Source: Macrostomum hystrix (Eukaryota; Platyhelminthes; Macrostomidae). From it: a stretch of DNA of 64,000 bases. Positions 11,314-20,294 of this stretch are shown here, piece after piece (the stretch's first letter is position 1; the number at the start of each line of letters is the position of its first letter). A model generated the notes under the pieces. The model ran no database searches. It had not been told where the DNA came from and saw only the letters and a program-made list of their open reading frames with translations. The stretch is from the NCBI GenBank assembly GCA_950097015.1, contig CATNEN010000039.1, forward strand, positions 11,378,001 through 11,442,000, written 5' to 3'. A program made the translations under genes and the position numbers.

Positions 11314-14300
11314 ATGTCATTGACTTATGGCAAATTTATAACACTAGTTGGCGCGATTCTGTTGCTTCATTCTGCATACTCTGCCGCTCAGCGTAAGTAT
11401 TTAATGATAAAAGTCTGCTACTTTATAAAACGTACAGATCTTGGCTTTTGAATAAAGTGAGGTTAGATTACCTAGGTGTCCCTTAGCTCCACCTGTCTCA
11501 TTCCCGTGTGTTAAGTTTAACTCCTAAAATATTACAGTCTAACTTTGTGATCTTCCATTTTTCTAAAAGTCGTGTTGCATCTATATTTTCTATTACTTTG
11601 CCAAGCAAAATGTATACATCAAACATTTTATTTTTATTTTCCATGCTGATATGTACATTTGTCAACCCAAAATCACACACCGTGTGGTTACTATCACTAT
11701 CTTATTAGCCATACAAATATGCAATAGCTCAATATGAGCTAGCTATACTTATCTTTATAATTGCTCTAAACTTTTGAACCTTTTTACTATTGCTAGTAGA
11801 CTAATTACTGACTAATTATCAGTAGCTAATTACAGACTAAGTAAAAGCAAAAGCTAAGTAAGTGTTGCAACAAAAATAAAATACTTTTTGTAAATTATAC
11901 ATATTTACATCTAAAATTCTAGTTTAGTATAATATATGTATAATATGTATAATTTACAAAAAGAATTTTATTTTTGTTGCAAAGCTTACTTAGCTTTTGC
12001 TTTTACTTAGTCGGTAATTAGCTCCTACTGAAATATTTGTGCATTCATTTGTATATTAGGCTGAGTCATGTTGCTAAAGGGGTTAGCTATTATACTTAGA
12101 AATATTCTAGTAGCTACTCAGCCACTATGAATGTATTGTTTATCCATTTAAGTAATGAGCACTGCCTACTATTACTAACTTAAACATTGTACTGGCATAT
12201 TGTGGCTTTTTCATTACATTGTCAGTTTAGAGAACTTTGCAATATTTATTTATATATATCTGTTATGAATACCAAAGCCAAATATTTATTATTTATCAAT
12301 ATTATCCATTATGCCCACTTTGTAATTTCTCTATCTCACAAATATCTTACCATTGACCTAAGTTTACCCCCAAATTTCAATAAATTTCAATTTATGTCAA
12401 AACATTACTTGTAGGCCCTAAAATTTTGTAGGCTAGGGTAATGTATCATCAACCAAACAGTGTATCTTCAAAACCAAACAAGAATTTTGACTTCTTCCTT
12501 GGTCTCATGCAAGACAGAAACAAGCTATTGTGTTTCACAGAACAACTAATTTGAAAGTTGAAGAAATTATCTACAAGCTGAGGCATGATGTGCAATGAAG
12601 CATTAAGAGGAAAGAAAGATATTGATGTTTTAGTATAAATTTTTATTGCAAAAGCATACTTTTTAACAACATTTTTTCAGTATGTACTTTAGACGAAGAT
12701 TGTATGTGGTTGCTTGCCAATTAAATGACCATAAATGTAGTTATTTATAGAGCATGAAAAATGCTTTCAAATTACATAATTCATGATAGTTCACTCCTTA
12801 AAATAAGATTAAACCACTCACTCAAATTGTAAAACCAAACATCAAATTCTCTGTTTGGTTTGAAGATACATGAAAATCATTGTTCAGTTTTAGATAAATA
12901 GCAGGAATAACTTTTTTCTATTTGATAAAATAGCAAAAGCAGATACTTTTTAGAAAGATGTAAATGTTTTCTATAATTATTTCTAATTTCTATTTTGATT
13001 TATCATCATATCTTAAATTGAAAATCTGTAGCTTAGGTTTGAAGTTAAAAAAATACACATTCTTGTTTGGTTGATGATACATTACCCTATATAATGCAAG
13101 TTATATAGCTCAAACAGCTTCTGATTCTGATAGCTAGCTGTTATACTAATGGTATATATGCTACACCCATATAGCTCACTAAGAAGGATAGCTAATAAGG
13201 ATAGCATATGCTAGCAATTATAGCCCCCTCTGTGGAGCACAATCATTTTTTAATCCTCTTATTTATTGAATTAGATCTAAATTATGCAAACAATCCATCA
13301 ATCATTTTTTAATCCTCTTATTTATTGAATTAGATCTAAATTATGCAAACAATCCATCAATCATTTTTTAATCCTCTTATTTATTGAATTAGATCTAAAT
13401 TATGCAAACAATCCATCAATCATTTTTTAATCCTCTTATTTATTGAATTAGATCTAAATTATGCAAACAATCCATCAATCATTTTTTAATCCTCTTATTT
13501 ATTGAATTAGATCTAAATTATGCAAACAATCCATCAATCATTTTTTAATCCTCTTATTTATTGAATTAGATCTAAATTATGCAAACAATCCATCAATCAT
13601 TTTTTAATCCTCTTATTTATTTAATTAGATCTAAATTATGCAAACAATCCATCAATCATTTTTAGCTTATTTTACTATATGTTCCTCTCAATAAGCTAAT
13701 AAGCTATATGGAAAATTAAATAACTTATCCTTGCAAATTTGAAACAATTAGCTAGTAACATGGTAATTCAGTTTTACGGAATATTCAACAGGCTTGAATT
13801 ATTGCAGTCATTAGTATGATAATAATTTATTGCTTTGTTGAGATAATTTTCCTAAGAAACTTGTTGCTAAACAAGACAAATCAAATTATATATATAATAT
13901 TATATTATTGTATTAGCTAATTATCTACATTTCTTGAAGGTATTACTTTCAGTGTTTAATTATCAATAAAATGAGGGTTTTTAGACTTTATTGTTTTCAA
14001 GGTAGCACAATCTACTTAGATGCAACTAGCCAATACACAAAGAAGATCTATTAGAGCAAAGCCATATGAATTGACAAGAACTGAACTAACTGTATCAAAT
14101 ATATCACCTACTCAACCTAATAGTAATAATAATTTAATAATTGCAGGAGGGCTGCAAGCCATGGCATATCATTTGGTGACACTTGACCCACAGCCATTTC
14201 GCTGACTCCTGAGCACACGCACACAGATACTGTATGCAGAAAATTGCGCACACAGGTGTGTACATCTGCCCTGACTTTCTCATCGTCAGACAGTGTACAC

Positions 14301-15766
14301 TTCACTGTGCCTTGGAGGTTGGCCCTCAAGGGCGTAAATTGCACAACATGCCCCCAAGCCTTCTCTCTGCAGCTGTGCCCCAAATAAATGTGGCCTCGCC
14401 GTGAATCAAACTTAGGGACTGTGGTGCAAGATGCAAATGCGTTAACTGCTCTGACACTGACCCCCTACGTACTCAACCTACTCAAGGCAAAATATATGCT
14501 CGGCTAATCAAATTTTCATATCTTTTACAATCAACTAGCTATTTGAAGAATAAAGATGATTATAAAAAACAACATAAATTGTTCTAGCTTTGCCACAAAA
14601 CCAAGCCCTGCTATTATAGAATGTATATATTGTCTAGCAGACAATTTTTGTTATACTTTTTTAACCAGGGGCAGTAGTTAGCAGTCTAGCCAGGAAATTA
14701 TTTCTTCTTGATGAGCAGTTTTTACTAATGAACTGAAAATTTGCCAGATCGCCGCATTCTTCGACTCAGTGAAGAAGAATTCGAACAACTGCCCCTAGAC
14801 ATCATTGTGGAGTGCCTGCTCGGCTTTGCCATTGTCTGCGTTGGCATTGTGAACGTCGCTGGCGATTTCAGGGTGATCTTCGCTGCTGCCGAGCCTGAAA
14901 ACAAGTAGGGCTGCACTGCCTGAGAAGTGCCGGGGCTACACTGGGATCTCTAGCCTCAGTGATCCCTACTCCTATACAATCAGATTAAGAATCCCTGATC
15001 CCTACTCCAATCCAATCAGATTAAGAATCCCTGATCCCTACTCCAATCCAATCAGATTAAGAATCCCCGATCCCTACTCCTATCCAATCATATGAAGAAT
15101 CCCTGATCCCTACTCCAATCCAATCAGATTAAGAATCCCTGATCCCTACTCCAATCCAATCAGATTAAGAATCCCCGATCCCTACTCCAATCCAATCAGA
15201 TTAAGAATCCCTGATCCCTACTCCAATCCAATCAGATTAAGAATCCCTGATCCCTACTCCTATCCAATCATTTTAAGAATCCCCGATCCCTACTCCAATC
15301 CAATCAGATTAAGAATCCCCGATCCCTACTCCAATCCAATCAGATTAAGAATCCCTGATCCCTACTCCAATCCAATCAGATTAAGAATCCCCGATCCCTA
15401 CTCCAATCCAATCAGATTAAGAATCCCTGATCCCTACTCCAATCCAATCAGATTAAGAATCCCTGATCCCTACTCCTATCCAATCATTTTAAGAATCCCC
15501 GATCCCTACTCCAATACAATCAGTTGAATTTGAATAATCCCTGATCCCTACTGAAATCCCACCATTGGATAATCCCTGATCTCTACTCAAATCCCCAATG
15601 AAATCCTCTATGAGCTTGAGTACATGATAGCTAGTCCCCAGCTTGAGATCCTACAGTTCTCTCGCAACCCTCCCAATTCAAATGCAGAGTGTGGGACAAC
15701 ATCAATCGACCGAGCTTCTACGCATTCAATCATCGGGCTCGCAGTCTAAACCGGCATGTTCGCTGA
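11314..15766 (+). CDS. EMC5: ER membrane protein complex subunit 5 (MMGT1)
   Basis: Subunit of the ER membrane complex, which inserts transmembrane helices; also described as a membrane magnesium transporter. Exons 11314-11392, 14748-14904 and 15688-15766 join in phase (1, then 2) to a 104-residue protein. It begins MSLTYGKFITLVGAILLLHS and continues AYSAAQHR, EQLPLDIIVECLLGFAIVCV, GIVNVAGDF, and ends RPSFYAFNHRARSLNRHVR. SAAQHR, LPLDI, GIV..AG.F and PSFY.FNHR are family signatures. Two hydrophobic helices (about residues 5-22 and 45-64) match the known topology. The human protein is 131 residues; the loss is at the C-terminal tail. Intron 1 (3.36 kb) holds a MITE, a foldback element and a 59 bp array; intron 2 holds a 36 bp array. 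Confidence 0.94.
11821..12033. mobile_element. Foldback element (inverted arms about 85 bp)
   Basis: The left arm (about 11821-11910; AGTAGCTAATTACAGACTAA, then TTTTTGTAAATTATACAT) is repeated in reverse complement at about 11938-12033 around a short AT-rich centre. The arms are nearly identical and would form a long hairpin in the EMC5 intron transcript. No ORF. Probably a small MITE-like or foldback element. Confidence 0.75.
12436..13087. mobile_element. MITE, 652 bp, TA target duplication
   Basis: Perfect terminal inverted repeats begin GGGTAATGTATCATCAACCA (12436) and end with its reverse complement (13087). Both ends are flanked by TA (12434-12435 and 13088-13089). Internal AT-rich DNA has further inverted GTTTGGTTTGAAGATACA-type motifs and no transposase frame. 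A TA duplication suggests mobilisation by a Tc1/mariner-type or similar transposase; the superfamily is inferred. Confidence 0.85.
13241..13660. repeat. 59 bp tandem repeat, about 7 copies
   Basis: Seven nearly identical AT-rich units containing 'AATCATTTTTTAATCCTCTT' within EMC5 intron 1. The homogeneity suggests recent amplification. Confidence 0.96.
14146..14465 (-). mobile_element. tRNA-derived SINE, copy A
   Basis: Reverse-oriented copy of the SINE family best seen at 24570-24825. Shared segments include CACATTTATTTGGGGC (tRNA-like side), CAATTTACGCCCTTGAGGGC, GACGATGAGAAAGTCAGGGC and the GTGTCACCAAATGAT tail. Sits in EMC5 intron 1. Confidence 0.85.
14945..15535. repeat. 36 bp minisatellite in EMC5 intron 2
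   Basis: About 16 units with core 'CCCTACTCCAATCCAATCAG'. On the sense strand each unit carries a pyrimidine-rich stretch ending CAG, similar to a 3' splice site. Ends about 150 bp before exon 3. Confidence 0.96.
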
Positions 15767-15927
15767 ATTCCGCATGCTTCAACAACCGACTGTCTGACCA
15801 GCTGCCAGTCATCTCTTCTCCTCCCCGCTTTGTATTTTAAACCCATATCCCCTATCGATTTTTCCCTTCAATAACTTTCCCAGATTAGACTTTCGTTTGA
15901 GTAAAAAAATAATTATTAATTTGATAA

Positions 15928-17352
15928 ATGGCCACTTCTGTCGCTTCTACTCTGAACAATGGCCACACGGCCTCGGTCAACTGTCTGGCGCTCGACTCCG
16001 ACTCCGGCCTACTCGCCTCCGGCGGCGACGACTCCGCTATCTGCCTATGGGACGCCGGCGAACTGCGGCTGACCGCCAAGTGGCTCTGCCGCGGAGCCGC
16101 CGCATCCGCCGACTCTCCCGTGGTGTCTCTCGCCTTCTCGACGTCAGGCTTCGCCTCGGGCCGCCTGCTGTTTGCCGCACAGGTTAGTTACTTGGCTTGA
16201 GCACACCAGCTCATGCCTCACTGAGCACACCAGCTCATGCCTCACTGAGCACACCAGCTCATGCCCCACTGAGCACACCAGCTCATGCCCCACTGAGCAC
16301 ACCAGCTCATGCCCCACTGAGCACACCAGCTCATGCCCCACTGAGCACACCAGCTCATGCCCCACTGAGCACACCAGCTCATGCCCCACTGAGCACACCA
16401 GCTCATGCCCCACTGAGCACACCAGCTCATGCCCCACTGAGCACACCAGCTCATGCCCCACTGAGCACACCATCTCAAGCCTCATCAATCAAACCCCGAC
16501 CCTGCAGGGCAACGGTGTCCAGGCCTGGGATCTGCGCAACCCATCCCAACCGGCCCTCTCAATCTGCGCCGCCGAAGACGAAGTCAACAGCGTCGCCCTG
16601 CTGGAGGACGAACGCCGGCTGGCCACCGCTGACGACACCGGCGACGTGAAGATCTTTGACGCTGTCAGCGGCGAGCTGATTCGGGCTCTGCACAAGCACG
16701 ACAACATTGCCTCAGCTGTCATCTTTAGACCTAATCGAACTGGACAGGTGATTTCCTGGAATACTATGGAATGTCTAGTCTGTGCTAGTCTGTAGGATTT
16801 ACTTACTAAAGAAGACAATGCTACCGATTCCAGGTGATCTCAGGCGGTATGGATCATCGCCTGGTAGTCACCGACTGGAAGAGCCACCGCGGCGAAGCTG
16901 TCAACATCTTCGACATGAGCGAGTTGCAGGACGCAGACCTGCCAGCGTCAACCGGCGCCCTCGGCATCAACCCGCCACTGGTGCACTGCCTGGCAGCCAG
17001 CTCCGATGGCCAGTTTGTGGCGGCCGGCCTCGAGAACGGCATCGTCGAACTGTTCAGCGGCTCCGGTCGGCACCTGCTCCAGCTTGAGAGTCTCTGCGGC
17101 CACTCGGCCGGTGTCAGCGCCCTGCTGTGCCTGCCAGACCACCTGCTGCTGTCCGGTGGCAACGACCGCCGCTGCTACCTCTGGTCGCTGCTGGACTCCG
17201 ACACGGAGGACGCCGAAGAGCAGCAACACCCGGCCGGTGTGTCTTTCGCCCACCGGGACAAAGTCAACGCCCTCTGCGGCCGCCGGGCTGACCGCGTGTT
17301 TGTCGCCGACTCCGGGAACACGCTGCACTGCTGCGACCTGTCAGCAGCTTGA
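15928..17352 (+). CDS. WDR53: WD repeat-containing protein 53
   Basis: WD40 beta-propeller protein; human WDR53 is known as a substrate receptor-type partner of CUL4-DDB1 ligases. Exons 15928-16182, 16508-16747 and 16834-17352 join at phase 0 into 337 residues (human 358). Matching landmarks: GHTASVNCLALDSDSGLLAS, GGDDSAICLWD, LATADDTGDVKIFD (human LASADDSGAIKILD), LHKHDNIASAVIFRPNR, VISGGMDHRLVVTDW, NPPLVHCLAASSDGQFVAAG, LSGGNDRRCYLWS and HRDKVNALC. ATG chosen at 15928, giving a propeller-initial GHTASVN strand. It starts 161 bp after the EMC5 stop on the same strand, with a TTTCCCAG acceptor-like site between and no AATAAA, which would suit a trans-spliced pair. An AATAAA lies at 17633. Confidence 0.92.
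16197..16480. repeat. 24 bp minisatellite in WDR53 intron 1
   Basis: Twelve units with core 'GAGCACACCAGCTCATGCCC' occupy almost all of the 325 bp intron, starting 14 bp after the donor. The unit is a multiple of three, so both strands show meaningless open frames. Confidence 0.97.
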
Positions 17353-17784
17353 GCTAAACTTCAATTTGGTTCATTGTTCAGTTGGATTGCTAGTCTAGCC
17401 TGAGGTGTTGTTACAAACCAAGATATTTGCTCTGCATTCTCTGTTCGTTCCGATGGCTCCAGTTTTGTCCTTGAAAAGCTCTTGCTCCCAGTTTCCCTTA
17501 TCGAAAAATACTTGATTTCTTCTGTTTCTCCTCTTCGCGTATTGCTTTAGATCAACCCCGAGTGCGCGAGCGAATCGTATGCCATGGTCAGATCGCTGCT
17601 CAGAAAAAAAACGAGTTTGAGTTCTGATTTTAAATAAACTCCCCACAGCCTACTGGCTCTCGCAGTCACGGCTGGTTGCTGCACTGCCCGAATTCAGTGA
17701 ATCGAAGTGCGCTTGGGAAATCTGTCTTGCCTTCCTCGCTTGGATATACTCACTCAGTCAACTGCCAAATCTAAAAGCTTTATC
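17353..17784. other. WDR53 3' flank
   Basis: Likely the WDR53 3' UTR (AATAAA at 17633-17638) followed by unannotated DNA. An 83-codon minus-strand frame at 17395-17646 lacks an ATG start and has no recognised similarity. Confidence 0.5.
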
Positions 17785-18115
17785 CCAACAACCTGCCAGA
17801 TCCAATGGCACATCATTTGGTGACACTAGACCCGCAGCCAGCGAGGAGGCAATTCTGCCCATTTCGCTGACTCCTGAGCACACACGCACACAGATACCCT
17901 TCGCAGGACGACACTTACACTTACACATCCGCCCTGACTTTCTCATCGTCAGGCAGCGTATACTTCACTGTGCCTTCAAGTTTGGCCCTCAAGAACGTAA
18001 ATTGCACGACAAGGCACCAAGCCTTTTCTCCGCGGCTGCGCCACAAATGAATGTGGCCTCGCCGCTAAATCGAGCTCAGGGACCTTGGTGCGAGAGGCAA
18101 ACGCGTAAGACCTTA
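17785..18115 (-). mobile_element. tRNA-derived SINE, copy B (near full length)
   Basis: Reverse-oriented, nearly complete copy: tail GTGACACTAGACCCGCAGCC at the left, TTTCTCATCGTCAGGCAG in the middle, and a tRNA-like head (reverse of CTCGCACCAAGGTCCCTGAG) at the right. Confidence 0.88.
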
Positions 18116-18423
18116 GACCGATCTCGTCTTTATTTTTTTTACTTTTTCTCCGGATCCAAAGATGTTTCTGGCGCGACATCTGATCGCCAAGCTGCATCCA
18201 TGCATTCGATCGTAAAATAACGAAAAAATATCTAAGTGCAATTGAACTTGTTCAATCACTGTATTACCGAGCTGGATAAACTGTTGTTGTGGTAGAAGGC
18301 AATAGAGATTATTCTTAGTTTATTGTTTTTATGAATTTGCCATTAAAAAATATTATTTTGAACCTTTGAGGCATGCTCATTTCGCGGCATTGGCTTCTGT
18401 TAATTTCGTCACAGTTCGTGCGC

Positions 18424-18738
18424 TCAATGCATGGAGCAGAACCACTGGGCAATGCGGTCAGCATCTGGCATGTTCACCCCAGGCTGGCCGTGAAGCTCGG
18501 AGCCTTCGATGGCGTCCTTAGCGAACTGCCTGGCGCATGCTACACAGCCTGGAGGTGGCGAGCGGCCCTGCTGCTGCAGCTCGGCCACGCGAGGCTCCAG
18601 TGTACGGAGGTGGCCGCACTGGGTCTCCATCAGTTTGTGCAGCTGCTGCTTCTCTTCGGCGGTCAGCGCTTTGGCCGGCGTCGGGCAGTTCAACAGGGCG
18701 CAGGCGAGAAGAAGTGGCAGGAGGAGAGCTGGCGGCAT
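18424..18738 (-). CDS. Putative small secreted cysteine-containing protein
   Basis: Intronless 104-codon frame starting at the ATG at 18738. An N-terminal signal peptide is clear: MPPALLLPLLLACALLNC, with likely cleavage near PAKA. The mature part is polar and helical-looking (TAEEKQQLHKLMETQCGHL) with four cysteines: QCGH, GCVAC and FCSM. I do not recognise the family. SINE copies lie on both sides and one starts about 60 bp upstream of the ATG. It could be a peptide-hormone-like or gland product, or a chance frame; the signal peptide and codon quality favour a real gene. Confidence 0.5.
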   Translation of the reverse strand: MPPALLLPLLLACALLNCPTPAKALTAEEKQQLHKLMETQCGHLRTLEPRVAELQQQGRSPPPGCVACARQFAKDAIEGSELHGQPGVNMPDADRIAQWFCSMH

Positions 18739-18796
18739 GACTGCCAAATGCGAATGGGTCAATGCGATGTGCGAAATAATATATTTCGATTATGCC

Positions 18797-19205
18797 AGTT
18801 TCTCTGACTCCTGAGCACACACGCACACCGAGACTACACGCAGGCAAAAGGTTGTAACCCCTCCCCTAATCGGCTGAGAAAACTATGTGGCGCCTCATAT
18901 ATAGTACGAGTTGTGGCGCACCTGCAGGTAATGGTGCTGGCGCCTCGTGGTAGTGGCGCTGCATCGTAGTGACGCACCCGTTATAGTGGTGCCCCCCAAT
19001 AGTGGCGCTGTCCTGACTTTTTCATTGTCACCCTCGCTTTGTCACTCTAGGTGGCACCTCTAGGTATTGGCCCTCTATGGGCGTAGATTTCACAAAAAAT
19101 TGCTTTTTTGCCTTCTAAGCGCCACAAATTGATGGATCTTCGCTGCGGAATCGAGCTCAGGGACCTTGGTGCGAGAGGTCAAAGCGTTAACCACTCTGCC
19201 GCTTA
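18797..19205 (-). mobile_element. tRNA-derived SINE, copy C (diverged, with internal insert)
   Basis: The left end TGACTCCTGAGCACACACGCACAC and the right tRNA-like end (GAATCGAGCTCAGGGACCTT, then CACTCTGCC) match the SINE. Between them about 150 bp of GTGGCGC-rich sequence is unrelated to other copies. Older or chimeric copy. Confidence 0.72.
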
Positions 19206-20080
19206 TATTTTGGACAGACGCCATTCTCACCTTGTCTTGTTCTTGCTCTTGCCTTTTTTGTCTAGAAGTATTTGACGTTAGGTCGAATCTCAGTTTAGCT
19301 GCAGCTGCAGTCTGAAAATCCTTTGCGATCGAGGAAAAAGGCCGTTGTTCCGTTGACTAGTTGATCCGTTGATCCACGGAAATAACTCCTTTATAGTGTT
19401 TCGGATGAGAGACGCGACTTAATATTTCAATTTTGAATTTTGTTAATTTAATCAGCGACGTGGGTTTGCTGTTGCGACGTAAAAGCAACAAACAACGGCT
19501 TAACAGCGTTGTAGATATTGACAAATTCCCATTGGGAAATCTTCCAGATGAAATGATTTTTAATTTAGCTCAACGTGGAACAGGCCCTGCAGTTGCACGG
19601 ATGATAAATTTTTTGTTTAGTAACCGAGGTTGAGATCAATCGATTATCCAGGAAGCACAATGTGACAATCAACGTTGAGTCATAATAAATCTTTTTTTCA
19701 AATGATTTGCCTCACGACTATGTGTTTAGACGGCGCGAGCTTCGACTCAGCGGCTTAGCATAAAATTTTCCATCAAATTTTGACAGCCTCTTTTTGAACG
19801 CTTTATAGATAAGCACTGTAGCCTTGCTAGATTACGACAGTCGTCGTAATATTCAGCTAGTATATAGCAAATTATACATTTTTGGCTATTTTGAAAGTTT
19901 TGCGATAAAAAATGATTTAACAATTCAATAATTCACTCAATAGGACAAATAAAAGAACAAATGTGTTGTTAGATTGGATATGCTTTCAGGCTATATTTAG
20001 TTAATGTACTTTTGGATGTTAATGTCGCTTAAGTTCATAGACTAAAGTTTAGTACACCTCATTCAAGGAATAGCTTAGTC
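19206..20080. other. Intergenic, no recognised gene
   Basis: AT-rich DNA upstream of the kinesin gene. A 66-codon plus frame (19433-19633) has protein-like composition but no ATG and no recognised relative, so it is not called. Confidence 0.5.
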
Positions 20081-20178
20081 AAACATTTTTGTCTATGGTA
20101 GGAAGTGTGGGCTTCGCCCCTCACTCTGGGCCCCTCGCGGTTAATACCCATAGACAAAAGCACAAAGCAATGTTCTTT

Positions 20179-20262
20179 CTCCACTATTTTTTAGTGTTAA
20201 TGTTATTGCAGTGCGAGCTGAATGATTTTTTCTTTTTTACATTAACACTAAAAATAGTGGAG
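20179..20262 (+). promoter_or_regulatory. Hairpin in the kinesin 5' leader region
   Basis: Inverted repeat with arms 20179-20203 (CTCCACTATTTTTTAGTGTT) and 20239-20262 (ACATTAACACTAAAAATAGT), 35 bp loop, ending 32 bp before the kinesin ATG. A second inverted pair (TTTTGTCTATGG / CCATAGACAAAA, about 20086 and 20147) lies just upstream. It may be a small MITE or an RNA structure; function is inference. Confidence 0.55.
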
Positions 20263-20294
20263 CAAAATAGATCATTATCCTGCAGCCGAAGCAA

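Noticed and set aside
16144-16488. Minus-strand frame with ELVCSVGH repeats
   Set aside because: Antisense reading of the 24 bp intronic array of WDR53.
19433-19633. 66-codon frame with LPDEMIFNL, faintly F-box-like
   Set aside because: Starts at TTG with no upstream ATG, too short for an F-box assignment, and no partner exon found.
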